Part shown: positions 29,901-37,986 of the stretch, one piece after another
Numbering within the stretch: position 1 is the first letter of the stretch
Layout of the letters: every line of letters starts with the position of its first letter
Assembly (NCBI GenBank): GCA_943736015.1
Contig: OX031061.1
Coordinates: 65,168,192 to 65,232,191 of the forward strand
Source of the DNA: Tridacna crocea
Lineage: Eukaryota; Mollusca; Bivalvia; Cardiida; Cardiidae
Length of the DNA: 64,000 nucleotides
Direction: 5' to 3'
The notes under the pieces: model-generated
Told to the model about the DNA's origin: nothing
Seen by the model: only the letters and a program-made list of their open reading frames with translations
The model's database searches: none
Position numbers and translations under genes: made by a program

Positions 29901-32430
29901 GACGACCCTGAGAAAGAAAGCCTTTAAAAACGTTGTGGGAAAAGGAGAAAATGCCGGTAACCAGCATTTTCTCCTTTTCCCACAGTGTTTTCTACCCTTT
30001 CCAAATCAAATTTCAATATTTGATTCACAATTATTTTGTCATTTGCAAATCATGGCTTTCAGTTTGGACCGGTTCAAAAATTTGTCGTTTGGGAAAGAGT
30101 AAACAAATAACCCATACTGTGGCAAAACGTCTCCGCGATAGACTTGAAAAGAGAAACGTCAGAAGTTCGGATGTATCTACCTGTTAACGATCGACAATAT
30201 TTTAGACTTGTGTTAATTGAAAGCATTTGCAGACGACAAAATAAACGTAATTAAAATCTCTAAAATTGTTTCGCGGAAGGTAGAAAGCATTGTGGGGGAA
30301 AAGGAAGAAAATGCTGGTTACCAGTATTCTCTTCTTTTCCCATAACGTTTTCAAAAGGCTTCATTCCCAGGGTCGTATAAACTAGGAGGGGTGTTTGGTG
30401 AAGGGTTAAGGTATATAAATTTAATTTTGAAATGTAAAGCTCGGATGAGATTATCGTGCAAATTTTCTTATTAGCATATGGTTAGGGCCCGTATTCACCA
30501 ACCATTCTTTAGAACGTTCTTTGTATACCAGAATTTTGTCTATTTGAAAGTAACTCAACTTTTGATTGGCAGAACCAAATGGTTGAGCCAATCAGAAGTT
30601 GCGTTACTTTCAAACTTTGACTATCTTGGAGAATAAGACAAAGGACTTTCTTAACCGTTTCCCAAACAAGCCCTGGTTTTTACGTGTCTGCAGTAAGTCT
30701 TTTGAAAACACTATGGAAAAAGGAGGAATTGCTCGTAACGAGCAATTTCTCCTTTTCCCTCAGTGTTTTCTACCCATTCTGAGAACTTTCTGCCATTTTT
30801 TCCAAATTTAGATTTGTCGTCTGCAAACTCTTTTGGTTTGGAAGAGTCCAAAATTTGTCGTTTGGGAAAGGGTTAGGAATGCTTGGTGAATACAGACCCA
30901 GATGTTATTGCAAATCAATCACGGTGTAGATATACGACTTTGCAGTCTGATCTTGATCTACTTCTGCAGTCTGATCTTGATCTCCACCGTACGGTACAGT
31001 GCGACTTGAACACATACCTAGCCTGAATTCGAGTTCGATCAAGTTTTCCTATTAAATAATTTCGGATGTTACCTTGTTGTCAAAAAATGACGTCCGAATA
31101 CGTAAAGGGTAAAAAGATCGGACTGTGACCAAGGCTGGCATGTACCGCTTATATCGTAAGTAGTGAAATTGTTAAAAATACTTTACCTAAGTCATAATCC
31201 TCAATACTTAAGTCATCCTGTTCGGCAAATGTCACATCCTCAACGAAATGCTCGAATACCGACTGTAGATCTATATACTTTTCCACAATACCAGTTCCAA
31301 GTTTTAGTAAAAGTCCCACGATAATAAGGCCGGCTGAAATTGGCTGTAAATAGAGGGTTTTTTTTTTTTCGGTTTAAGACAGAAATTTATTTCATCTCGT
31401 GAACATCATCGGTGATATTTCCACAAGTGGCTGTGGCTCTGCCATTCGGGAAAATATTACCGATGATGTTCACTTGATGAAGTAAATTTAGATCTTTAAG
31501 CGAAAAAAAGGAAAGCAAATATTCTATTTCTTTCATGCTTTTAGCACTTTCTAGGAGAAACTTTATCAAAATCCAGTACAGTTATTCCCCGTGGAGTACC
31601 CCCTCCGCATAGCAATGCATTGCAATATTACGTCAACCACGAGAAATATAAGGTAAATAAAATGACGTCATATTTCCATCTGGTTATGAGTCACGAGCAT
31701 TTCACCTAGGTAAGTAGTAATAATCGGCATTTTCACTGGTCGTAACCATGAAATATCGAAAAATAATTACCGATATTTCTCGATAACCTACCGGAAAGCA
31801 TGAAACAAATTGAGAATATTTTTAGCGTTTGAAAAAGTTCATACAATATACGCGTAATAAGTTATTACATTCCTGTCAGTCCGGCCTAGTGGCTAAGTGG
31901 TGTAACTGACTCTTGACCAGAGGGTTTTTAATAACCAGTTTTGGCGAACCTTCTTTCCGGGGAATTCCCCCGACTTCAAGGCCTCCGATTTATGTGAGAA
32001 AAGAAATCAGTGGCTTTGGAAAGAAAGTTGTGTTAGTACTGGTGTAAGAAAGCAAGAAAACACATGGGTGCGTCACTGACCGCCATGATATGACCTAAGC
32101 TGTTAAAATGGCGTTGAACTCTAGATCTAATACAAACCAAAACTATTACATTCCTGTCAGTAAATTACTGTGATTTTTCAGTGTTTTATTTTTCTACTTT
32201 TTAACGCTGAATAACATCGATAGTGATGATATGATGTCATCACTAGTGACGATATAGTTTTAGAATATTTGATGGAACTGTTCTTTTCCCTATATTACTC
32301 AGGTCAAACGCTGGCGCATTTAGCTTCACCGGAAAAAAGTACAAAGATATCATATGCTTACCACAAAAATGATATTTCCACAGATTAAAACTTTATTACA
32401 CAGCAACACAAGTCCAGTTTCTCCCACCAT
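20277..32430 (-). CDS. Tetraspanin with very long C-terminal cytoplasmic tail (8 exons, complete)
   Basis: Seen, 5' to 3' on the minus strand: 32430-32362, 31343-31187, 29341-29226, 27391-27317, 26356-26249, 25613-25425, 22928-22845, 20951-20277. All junctions are AG/GT and in phase; total 1473 nt, 490 residues. The start ATG at 32430 gives the classic short tetraspanin N-terminus with TM1 at about 14-36. A ~40-residue acidic small loop follows, then TM2 about 77-101 with GIAGAKMD in place of the usual GCCG motif, and TM3 about 115-135. The large loop has CCG (178-180), PLLCC (Cys 212/213), FSC (225) and GC (240), so six Cys for three disulfides, with N-glycosylation sequons at Asn155 and Asn160. 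TM4 is about 254-277. Known: tetraspanins organise membrane microdomains. Odd: the ~213-residue tail, where most members have short tails. No specific orthologue is assigned. Confidence 0.92.
20966..21190 (-). mobile_element. TTAA palindrome MITE next to the tetraspanin 3' splice site
   Basis: Left end AAACCTTTTACCACATAATC, core 21025-21095 (ACCACTCTGGG/CCCACAATGGT). The right end is decayed. On the minus strand its terminus runs into the TTTCTTCTGTTGACAG acceptor. Confidence 0.75.
21608..21866 (-). mobile_element. tRNA-derived SINE, type 2, reverse
   Basis: Reverse copy: the head at the right end contains GTGGTTGTGAGTTTGATACC on the minus strand. The tail at left is GTTTAATGCCACTTTAACAG. 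Confidence 0.75.
21900..21982. repeat. GCGCAGGCTG-type palindrome (family C), long arms
   Basis: AAAAAGCTTCAACCCATTTCAG pairs with CTGACATTGGTTGAAGCTTTTT around the TGTGCAGG core (arms each quoted ends only). Confidence 0.75.
22215..22800. repeat. Dispersed repeat with four worn internal subunits
   Basis: Subunits of roughly 115 bp share GTATAAAGTTTCAGnnTCnT and GACCTTGACCTTTCA-like text. The block ends GACGGACGGAAGGGACAG. Confidence 0.6.
22845..22928 (-). CDS. Tetraspanin exon 7 (last loop Cys, start of TM4)
   Basis: Acceptor ctgtttgcag, donor GTCAGA (weak); 28 codons, GCYEAVWSIIETNKEY then VLTAWVLIFVLQ. GCYEAV supplies the sixth loop cysteine. Phase 0 at both ends. Confidence 0.85.
22993..23395 (-). 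mobile_element. Two TTAA MITE pieces in a worn local duplication
   Basis: The 5' half MITE 22993-23080 breaks in the palindrome. A segment like 22926-23070 is then repeated from 23086 (CCCTGCAAAAGGAAAGCAAG), and the second piece carries a full core at 23220-23285. Confidence 0.7.
23852..24079 (-). mobile_element. TTAA palindrome MITE
   Basis: TTTACCCTTTACC to GGTAAAGGATTAA; core 23910-23978. Confidence 0.9.
24262..24678. repeat. Dispersed repeat, two related halves, poly-A runs
   Basis: TTTACGCGATAAAGnnnGCATTTGT occurs at about 24356 and 24522, each followed by an A-run and CAACAAACAGT. A duplicated 'CCGTCGTCTGTCCGTC' type element. Confidence 0.6.
24679..24906 (-). mobile_element. TTAA palindrome MITE
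   Basis: TTAACCCATTACC to GGTAATCAGTTAA; core 24736-24803, left stem partly worn (GTACAGAAGG). Confidence 0.88.
25036..25080. repeat. 5' piece of the CTGTCTGTCCGTCTG element
   Basis: ATACCCCTGCGAAACGAATG and TTTTCGAGGGTATACTTGAA form the starting hairpin of this family. Confidence 0.6.
25425..25613 (-). CDS. Tetraspanin exon 6 (CCG and PxxCC of large loop)
   Basis: Acceptor aattatcag, donor GTGAGA; 63 codons, phase 0. Begins LNCCGVDDYTDF and contains TPLLCC and GDFSC, the signature cysteines of a six-Cys large extracellular loop. This was the anchor that identified the gene. Confidence 0.95.
25616..25982. repeat. ATA/ATG microsatellite tract
   Basis: A long run of AATAAT and GATGAT units in the intron just upstream of tetraspanin exon 6. 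A short piece like the exon edge (TTAGCAGTTCAGCTAGTGAT) recurs at ~25770. Confidence 0.9.
26018..26084. repeat. Hairpin repeat (TTCAAAAACCTCGTAACTAC family)
   Basis: CTTACTTCAAAAACCTCGTA and TACGAGGTTTTTGAAGTAA arms around a ~17-base loop. Second copy at 35703. Its right arm is the breakpoint of the exon duplication. Confidence 0.85.
26065..26350. repeat. 143-bp tandem duplication covering a tetraspanin exon
   Basis: Units 26065-26207 and 26208-26350, two mismatches seen. Each starts CGAGGTTTTTGAAGTAAACC and ends TTTCAGAGCCGA. Confidence 0.92.
26106..26207 (-). pseudogene. Partial duplicate of tetraspanin exon 5, lacking acceptor
   Basis: Part of a 143-bp direct repeat (26065-26207 and 26208-26350) with two mismatches seen. 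The duplicate has the donor GTAAGT but lacks the first six exon bases and the 3' splice site, so it should not be spliced in unless another acceptor is used. One change is silent; the other replaces Thr by Ile in the LKTMLQ helix. Confidence 0.85.
26249..26356 (-). CDS. Tetraspanin exon 5 (start of large loop)
   Basis: Acceptor tctcctttag, donor GTAAGT; 36 codons, SALKTMLQKQLRDNYSGFNG then WNILMIT just before the CCG exon. Two sequons (NYS, NGT). Most of this exon and its donor are repeated 143 bp downstream without the acceptor. Confidence 0.9.
27003..27185 (+). mobile_element. tRNA-derived SINE, type 1
   Basis: CCAGTAGCTCAGTCGGTAGC and GTGAGTTCGCTCCCCAGCTC boxes, then ATTGATGATAGTCATTGCGA. 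The 3' part is truncated. Confidence 0.82.
27317..27391 (-). CDS. Tetraspanin exon 4 (TM3)
   Basis: Acceptor tctcctttcag, donor GTAGGT; 25 codons (75 bp, a common tetraspanin exon size), YSLLLGLIILIQYAVLLVM. Phase 0 at both ends. Confidence 0.88.
27718..27772. repeat. GCGCAGGCTG palindrome (family C)
   Basis: ATCTACTCATGTCAGCCTG and CAGGCTGATATGAGTAGAT pair perfectly at the outer stem. Confidence 0.85.
27773..27935. repeat. 42-bp minisatellite, about 3.8 units
   Basis: Unit TACTATTTGCGTTTGGTAAA plus 22 further bases, repeated from 27773, 27815, 27857 and 27899; the last is truncated. The first unit begins exactly at the edge of the family C palindrome. Confidence 0.92.
28530..28576 (+). repeat. 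Poly-C and (AC)n microsatellite
   Basis: A C-run followed by about sixteen AC units. Confidence 0.9.
28606..28765. repeat. TACGTA palindrome array
   Basis: TTATTCTACGTAGAGAAATA, TTTCTACGTAGAATAATG and CTCTACGTAGCATAATG follow one another, with CCTGGGTG/CACCCAGG-like joints. Second array at 41612. Confidence 0.8.
29226..29341 (-). CDS. Tetraspanin exon 3 (TM2)
   Basis: Acceptor tttatttttag, donor GTAAGT. Two bases complete Ala, then 38 codons including LFVGLGSVVVLALGIAGAKM. Joins in phase 0 to the TM3 exon. Confidence 0.88.
29462..29715 (-). mobile_element. tRNA-derived SINE, type 1, reverse
   Basis: On the minus strand: CTAGTTGCAGTAGCTAAGTC, GTGGGTTCGATCCCTGGCTC, then ATTGATGATAGTCATTGCGA. 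Lies 120 bp upstream of tetraspanin exon 3 acceptor. Confidence 0.85.
29874..30104 (-). mobile_element. TTAA palindrome MITE
   Basis: Left end TATCCTCTTACTACAGAATC, core 29931-30000, right end GTTTGGGAAAGAGTAAA; both TTAA copies eroded. Confidence 0.82.
30184..30409 (+). mobile_element. TTAA palindrome MITE
   Basis: Left TTAACGATCGACAATATTTT (TIR worn), right GGTGAAGGGTTAA; core with several mismatches. Confidence 0.85.
30486..30900. mobile_element. GTATTCACCAA fold-back element containing a nested MITE
   Basis: Outer ends CCCGTATTCACCAACCATTC and GGAATGCTTGGTGAATAC are inverted. Inner arms are AACTTTTGATTGGC and GCCAATCAGAAGTTG. A TTAA MITE sits in its right arm at 30651-30875. Confidence 0.75.
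30651..30875 (-). mobile_element. TTAA palindrome MITE, CGTAACG subfamily
   Basis: TTAACCGTTTCCC to GGGAAAGGGTTAG; loop GCTCGTAACGAGC, same subfamily as 3587 and 45363. Confidence 0.88.
30918..31005. repeat. Family B palindrome, rearranged
   Basis: TTGCAGTCTGATCTTGATCT occurs twice in direct order (30942, 30965), so one arm was duplicated. Confidence 0.65.
31187..31343 (-). CDS. Tetraspanin exon 2 (rest of TM1, small loop)
   Basis: Acceptor ctatttacag, donor GTAAAG; 52 codons plus one base. Completes TM1 (PISAGLIIVGLLLKL), then an acidic extracellular loop (FVEDVTFAEQDDLSIEDYD). Confidence 0.88.
31360..31822. repeat. Dispersed element R, copy 2
   Basis: TCATCTCGTGAACATCATCG hairpin, then AGCAATGCATTGCAATATTA and GTAACCATGAAATATCGAAA. 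Its left end overlaps the polypyrimidine tract side of tetraspanin exon 2. Confidence 0.75.
31873..32155 (+). mobile_element. tRNA-derived SINE, type 2
   Basis: Head AGTCCGGCCTAGTGGCTAAG, body GTGGCTTTGGAAAGAAAGTT, tail CATGATATGACCTAAGCTGT then TTAAAATGGCGTTGAAC. Confidence 0.78.
32362..32430 (-). CDS. Tetraspanin exon 1 (start codon, half of TM1)
   Basis: 23 codons from ATG, donor GTAAGC, phase 0. MVGETGLVLLCNKVLICGN is a typical tetraspanin N-terminus, with the conserved Asn of TM1 present. Confidence 0.85.
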
Positions 32431-33177
32431 GTTGTCACAAATCCATCTGTGTTTAGCTACAGCTATTCTCCTTTCATGTAATTCTTCTTGTAGAACATGC
32501 TGTGGTAACTATTTGATAACTCGAACTGCGTTAGCTGGAATATCACGATGACTGGAACGAGCTTGCCTTTTTGAGATACGGTAGCTGCACTAGCAATATC
32601 ATGATTGATTTTTCTTTTAGAACGAAAATACATCCTACATGTATAAAAATGATGGATATCTAATGATTGTGATTTTCATTTTATTTACAAAATTTTACAA
32701 ATTCGGATCAACATATATCGCGATCAAACTCATTTGTATACTCTCAGGCTTTGAACTGCTATCTTCATGAAGTAAAAAAAAAATACAGTTGAAACTTTAA
32801 AAAAGGCCGCCTGTCAAAGTTCTTTTTTCCTGGAAAAAATATATCATATAATTACCAAGATTCAAAATGAAACGCTGCCTGCAAGAGAAAACAGGGACCC
32901 GAGCTCAGCGACCTAACGGCTTGAATATCACAATATGCATGTAGCTTCAAAACGTTATTTGTCCAACTCCTTGTCAAACGGAAGGATTCCATAGTTAATA
33001 AGCTTTATCTATAATTCATGTAATAAACGTCCTTTGCTAGTGAGGAATAATTATAGCCAACCTAATATGTACGTATAACATAGCGCTTTTTTTCTTTTGG
33101 GTGGGTAGGGGGATTGCTTAAGCGATGGACATTAACCCGTAGGCTCCTACTCTCTTTTCACTGACCTAATGCGCACA
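32431..33177. other. Tetraspanin upstream region, nothing firm
   Basis: Should hold the tetraspanin promoter and any non-coding first exon (minus strand). I saw no clear TATA box; AT-rich and unique-looking apart from homopolymer runs. Confidence 0.4.
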
Positions 33178-33240
33178 CTGTCGATCAACATCAGACTGAA
33201 CAGAACGTGCAGTCTGATCTTGTATCTACACTGTCCGATA
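33178..33240. repeat. Family B palindrome
   Basis: GATCAACATCAGACTGAACA and TGCAGTCTGATCTTGTATC arms around GAACG. Confidence 0.82.
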
Positions 33241-33275
33241 ATAAAACATTTTTCCTCAAGGAAAAAATGTATCCG

Positions 33276-33442
33276 GGTTTTTACAATGTTGGTTTGAGAC
33301 TTGGAGATTTCTTACTTTCAAAGTAACGCACTCTCTGATTGGCCGAACAAAATGGTATATCCAATCAGAAATGTTGATGCTTTCTAGATCTAGAATATGA
33401 GTTAAGAATGCAAGAATGGTTTGTGAATACGTTTCCATCTAA
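33276..33442. repeat. GTATTCACGAA-type fold-back, worn
   Basis: CTCTCTGATTGGCCGAACAA and TATCCAATCAGAAATGTTG inner arms; end TGGTTTGTGAATACG as in 30486 and 48172. Confidence 0.6.
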
Positions 33443-33534
33443 CGTCGTTTCTAAAGATCAGACATGTGCACAGTCTGATTTCAATATGCTTCTCGATTTA
33501 AAAAAAAAAATGGCCAAAATGGATATTTAGTATA

Positions 33535-34155
33535 ACCCCACAACGAGGAATCGGCATGACCGTCCGTCCGTAGACACAAATTTGTCCGGAACAATACAAT
33601 ATATGTGAATACAGTTTTTCACATACTGAATTCAAATTTGCACACAGGTTTCATAAATATATATGAAGTTGTGCATGTTCAGTTTTCATAACCCTGCTAA
33701 GCATTGTTATGGAATTATCTCCCCATGAACTTTTTTCAACTCTTACTTTTGTACTTAACCATTCTGTATTCTGTGACAAAGACCTTGTACCAGCCGATAT
33801 AGCTCGGTAGGTAGAGCGTAGGACTCGTGAACACAATGTTTCGGGTCACTAAAGGTTGTGGGTTCGAATCCCCGGCTGGCCAACTAAAATTACTTATAGT
33901 CTTTCGAGACATTAAACCGAGATCCCGTGTGACGGTACTTTACGCCGAGCACGTTAAAGAACCAGGCGAAGCTCTCAGTAGTTTCGACCTGTATATCCTT
34001 GCACTAAATCCAGTAACAACTAACCGTCTTCTGGGGGCGTCGCTCAGATGGGCAACCGGTAGCGACGATAAATAAACGGAAATAACCAAAGACCTGTTTT
34101 TTTTTACAAGGAGCTTGTAGGGGGGAGGATATAATCACATTTACTGATAGCTCTA
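33535..34155. repeat. 'TCACATTTAGTGATAG' element split by a SINE
   Basis: Left part to ~33789 and right part 34093-34155 together match 60170-60335. AAAGACCT occurs at both junctions (33778 and 34099) as the SINE's target duplication. Confidence 0.7.
33790..34092 (+). mobile_element. tRNA-derived SINE, type 3
   Basis: Head ATATAGCTCGGTAGGTAGAG and GTGGGTTCGAATCCCCGGCT (A and B boxes), body GAGATCCCGTGTGACGGTAC, tail CGATAAATAAACGGAAATAA. Too long between the boxes for a tRNA gene. Confidence 0.85.
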
Positions 34156-34351
34156 GTTTGCATTTGCAATTTGATTTTGAAAAAAAAAGACGAGACGATT
34201 TATTCGACGATGAAAGCGTCAACTCAATAATCGTCACCAATAAAGTTCTCACCTTTTTTTGGTAATAGATATGAATAAGTTATCAGGTGCCCGGAGTCAG
34301 AGGTTTATTTGAGGTAATAAAACTGAAAAACCGCGCCATGACAAGTGAGGG

Positions 34352-34582
34352 TTCAACCCTTTACTCCATAGATACACATTTTCTACGCATTGCTTGTAGG
34401 AGCCTTTGAAAAAATATTGTGACAAAAGGTGAAATTGCTCGTGACGAGCAATTTCACCTTTTGTCACAATGTTTTCTATACTATCAAAACGTGTCATATA
34501 CACATAAGAAACTGCTTGATCCTTGCCGTTATTTAGGGTCAATTATAGATACCATAGAAATACCTTATGAGGTAAAGGGTTC
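34352..34582 (+). mobile_element. TTAA palindrome MITE, GTGACAAAAGGTG subfamily
   Basis: TTCAACCCTTTACTCC to GGTAAAGGGTTCA. Perfect stem GTGACAAAAGGTGAAATTGC with CGTGACG loop. Confidence 0.88.
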
Positions 34583-34719
34583 ATACATATTTGTGATGCA
34601 CCTTTCCAAGCAGGATTTTACATAAATATGATTCCATTAAACCCTTTTTTTTTTTTCAAACGAACAAACTTAATCATGAAGTAGACCGGACCTTTGACAT
34701 GCTTAAATTTGACCGATAT

Positions 34720-34785
34720 CAAAAGGTTTTCATTCAGGTCAGCCTGCGTGGTATGCACAAGCTGATTTTGGGTCGATACGTCCTG
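34720..34785. repeat. Family C palindrome, worn
   Basis: TTCAGGTCAGCCTGCGTGGTA and TGCACAAGCTGATTTTGGG arms (partial pairing). Confidence 0.55.
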
Positions 34786-34805
34786 CAGATAAATTAAACT
34801 CCCTT

Positions 34806-35027
34806 TTAACCCATTACCACACAATCCCTACTTTTGACGACCTTGAGAAAGATGCCTTTAGAAAACATTGTGGGAAAAGGAGAAAATGCTGGTAACCAGC
34901 ATTTTCTCCTTTTCCCACAATGTTTTCTACCCTTCACATAACAAATTTCAAATTTTCAGTCACTTTTATTTCGTCGTATGGAAATGCTTTCGATTTGGAT
35001 AAACCTAAAATTTTTGTAATGAGTTAA
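34806..35027 (-). mobile_element. TTAA palindrome MITE
   Basis: TTAACCCATTACC to GTAATGAGTTAA; perfect core at 34862-34930. Confidence 0.92.
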
Positions 35028-35109
35028 GAGAGCTTGGATCAGTTATTGCGTTTGTCTAGATATAAATACAAAGAATATCAATGATTCAAACGAAAGAAAT
35101 AGAGGATAA

Positions 35110-35180
35110 TTGGTTTTTCTTTTTTGTCGAAATTCATTTCGTCGAGTGATCATCATCGGTACACCTCTCAGTGGTGAAAA
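35110..35180. repeat. 5' fragment of element R
   Basis: GAAATTCATTTCGTCGAGTG through ATCATCGGTA-like text to GTGAAAATATTATCGATG, then directly into the microsatellite. Confidence 0.55.
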
Positions 35181-35645
35181 TATTATCGATGGCAGACAGA
35201 CAGACAGAGGGAAAGAGGGAGAGAGAGAGAAAGAGATAGTGACACAGATATTGACAGACAGGCAGAGGGACAAAGAAAGGGAGAGAGACAGATACAAAGA
35301 CAGATGGAAGGAGAGATGGACGGATAGACAGAGAGACACAGAGAGAAAGAGGGGCCGATACAAAGACAGATAGAGAGAAAGAGAGACAGACAGACAGAGA
35401 AAGAGAGGCAGAGAGAGAGACAGATGGACACAAAGAGAAAGAGAGACATGCAGAGAGATAGACAGACAGACAGACAGAAAGAGAGGCGCAGAGAGAAAGG
35501 GAGGCAGAGAGAGACAATGAGAAAGAAAGATACAGAGAGAGAGAGAGACAGAGAGAGAGTGAGAGAGAGAGAGAGAGAGAAAGATACAGAGAGAGAGACA
35601 GAGAGGGAGAGAGAGAGAGAGAGAGAGAGTGTGTGAGTGAGAGAG
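35181..35645. repeat. GACA/GAGA microsatellite, ~460 bp
   Basis: GACAGACAGA, GAGAGAGAGA and interspersed GATACAAAGACAG units. The Ser/Leu-rich frames on both strands are artefacts of this tract. Confidence 0.95.
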
Positions 35646-35702
35646 TATGAAGACGAAGATTCGTGCTGTTTCTTCAACAATTGTAACTTACTATAATCTA
35701 CA

Positions 35703-35780
35703 CCGTCGGTTTACTTCGAAAATCTCGTAACTACTACTTGTTTCAAGCTGTAGTTACAAGGTTTTTTAAGTAAATCGACG
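35703..35780. repeat. Hairpin repeat, copy 2 of the 26018 family
   Basis: GTCGGTTTACTTCGAAAATC and its worn complement ending AAGTAAATCGACGAT. Confidence 0.8.
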
Positions 35781-35893
35781 ATATATTGAAGACATTCAAT
35801 TACTCAGTTATCTGGTAGAAAAGCCCCGCTTATCTCTCTTATTTATTCCATTAATTTGTGACCAACCTTATCCGAGCCAAATTTGATTAACCT

Positions 35894-36122
35894 TTAACTC
35901 GTTACCAAACGACAATATTGTAGGCTTGTCCAAATCGAAAGCATTTACAGACGACAAAATAAAAGTGACTGAAAATTTGAAATTCGTTTTTTGTGAAGGG
36001 TAGAAAACATGGGAAAATGAGAAAATGCTGGTTACCAACAGTTTCTGCATTTCCCACAGTGTTTACTAAAGACTTCTTTCTCAGGGTCGTCAAAAGTAGG
36101 GATTGTGTGGTAATGGGTTAAC
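35894..36122 (+). mobile_element. TTAA palindrome MITE
   Basis: TTAACTCGTTACC to GGTAATGGGTTAA; core stem has lost a few bases (AACATGGGAAAATGAG). Confidence 0.9.
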
Positions 36123-36149
36123 TACTCAGTTCCGTGTTTGAACAACATT

Positions 36150-36330
36150 TAGAAGGAAGCCTTTGGAAAACATCGTTGGAAAAGGAGAAAATGCTGGTTA
36201 CCAGCATTTTCTCCTTTTTCTACAATGTTTTCTACCCGTTCGAAGACTAATCCCTATCTTTTATGGGCGTTAAATTTGTCGTCTGCAAATGCTTTCAAGA
36301 TGGAGTAGTATAAAATTTGGTCGTCTGCTT
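36150..36330 (-). mobile_element. TTAA palindrome MITE, ends missing
   Basis: Intact core 36165-36233, then GTCGTCTGCAAATGCTTTCA; both TTAA ends lost. Confidence 0.75.
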
Positions 36331-36780
36331 TGGAGATAAAGAATATCAGGATGATCTTACTGAGAAAATTAACCCACTTTTTCCTGTCTCGAGTATACGT
36401 GGTCAGTACCATATGACTCGCTGTCTGCGCATGTCATATTCTTCGAAGATTCGACCTATCTTATATGACGCATTATTCTCCCCGATATTAGGGGGATTGC
36501 AGTAATACGCGCTATAAAGTAGCAATGAAGAAAATGGCTTTTATCGATACGTTTGAGGAAAAATCTGGCCTGTTTCAGTTCCAGATTTCACTAAACTGCC
36601 GACTATAGCTGAATGAATCGCACCAGGAAGCGTTTTATTGAGTAAACGTTTATTTTTGTTTGAAATTCAAAGTAACAGTTGTGGCGTAGAGAAGTAGTCC
36701 GGTTCTGTACCCAGGATGCCCAAATTAGATGAGTATTTGTAGAATGCCATCTAGCGGGAGATAATGCCATATGACTTCGT
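36331..36780. other. No gene recognised
   Basis: A 62-codon frame at 36317 starts inside MITE sequence and is not convincing. There is an ATATTAGGGGG/CCCCGATAT-type short inverted repeat near 36480. Confidence 0.4.
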
Positions 36781-36784
36781 CGTT

Positions 36785-37062
36785 ACAGAGATATATATAC
36801 TGGAATCAGCCTGTCTGTCTGTGTGTCCGTCTGGGTTCAAAAAAACAAGTAATTTTGTGCCGCAAACTCCGCCTACAGTTTTCCTTCAATTGTATTGAAT
36901 ATTTGCACATATATTGATCATATATTGAAAATCTTCAAGATGCAATTCTCTAAATGTCAACTCTTCCTGGTTGTGGAATTATCTCCCCTTGAACTTGACA
37001 CTTTTTTTCTGTCAAAGCGCTGGCGGGGGTATTAAGTCACATTCAGTGACAGCTCTAGTTTT
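36785..37062 (+). repeat. CTGTCTGTCCGTCTG element
   Basis: TACTGGAATCAGCCTGTCTG start, CGCTGGCGGGGGTATTAAGT and TTCAGTGACAGCTCTAGTT end. Family copies at 43025 and 58115. Confidence 0.75.
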
Positions 37063-37302
37063 AACTGGAAAGAAATATATACTGTGAGGTGTCATTCTAA
37101 TATCTTACATTCCAGCTACAATGGCACAGGATGGTTACAGACACGGCTTTGAAACACAAAGTTGCGAGTTCGAGCCATCAAAATTGGTCAAAATTTATTC
37201 CGAGATTTTATAATTGTCAGTTCAATATGGACGTTTCTTCTTCCACTGTATAGGACTTTGCTCCAGCTTTGGTTGTGTAGGAAAGCAGCCAATGGCTGCC
37301 TA

Positions 37303-37640
37303 GCCCCGGTAGCTCAGTCGGTAGTGTGACTTGAGAACAAGGGCTCGTCAGTTCGGTCCCTGGCTCGGCCAATTTCTTTCCGAGGATAGATGAAAGTCAT
37401 TGTGAGAGGATTCATTCCTCTCTCTCCGCTCATCTTTGTTTCGACAATGGTTATATGGGAAATCAGCCAGTGTCTTGGAAAGAAAATTGTGCGTTGTACT
37501 GGAAAAAGAGACTTGTGGAAAGCATGGATAGGTGCACTGGCCATCGTAATATAACTGAAATAATGTTAAAAACGACGTTGAACACAATCCAGTTAATCGC
37601 CAGTGGCTTGAAAACAGCGTCAGGGCGACGTGCTGGTTAA
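37303..37640 (+). mobile_element. tRNA-derived SINE, type 1
   Basis: CCCCGGTAGCTCAGTCGGTA, CAGTTCGGTCCCTGGCTC, body to AAACGACGTTGAACAC. Adjacent to a second worn copy to the left (37120-37300). Confidence 0.85.
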
Positions 37641-37668
37641 CCATAAGGTACTACTGAATGTCCTATAG

Positions 37669-37738
37669 AATAAAGTGTAGATTAAGATCAGATTACAGGG
37701 AGTGTGTAGTCTGATATTGGATCTACACAGTCCTCTGA
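37669..37738. repeat. Family B palindrome
   Basis: GTGTAGATTAAGATCAGATT and AGTCTGATATTGGATCTACAC arms (ends quoted). Confidence 0.8.
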
Positions 37739-37823
37739 TAATATTTTCCTAGACGGAAAATATAAGAAAAAATGAGATTGCAGTACATTATTTTGGTTTT
37801 CCAATATTAACTTGAAATTATTA

Positions 37824-37940
37824 TTTGAAGGGATAAAGAAGTGTACTTTGAAGGGATAAAGAAGTGTTCTTTAAAGGGATAAAGAAGTGTACTTTGAAGG
37901 GATTAAGAAGTGTACTTTGAAGGGATTAAGAAGTGTACTA
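37824..37940. repeat. 23-bp minisatellite, five units
   Basis: Unit TTGAAGGGATAAAGAAGTGT plus ACT; units 4 and 5 share GATTAAG. The array ends at AGTACACGAGG. Confidence 0.93.
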
Positions 37941-37986
37941 GTACACGAGGGCTGACCAGCAGGTCGTAAGCCTTGTATGAGGGAGT

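Noticed and set aside
29899..30102. Recurring ORFs with the peptide ENIVGKGENAGNQHFLLFPQ in many places
   Set aside because: They are translations of the TTAA MITE palindrome in chance frames on both strands, not a protein family.
33790..33885. tRNA gene
   Set aside because: A and B box-like motifs are present, but spacing and flanks are those of a SINE head; no proper cloverleaf. Same for heads at 6133, 27003, 37303, 49183, 52384 and 54614.
35134..35680. Long Ser/Leu- or Arg/Glu-rich ORFs
   Set aside because: Products of the GACA/GAGA microsatellite; the same applies to 25491-26009, 55295-55617 and 56149-56523.
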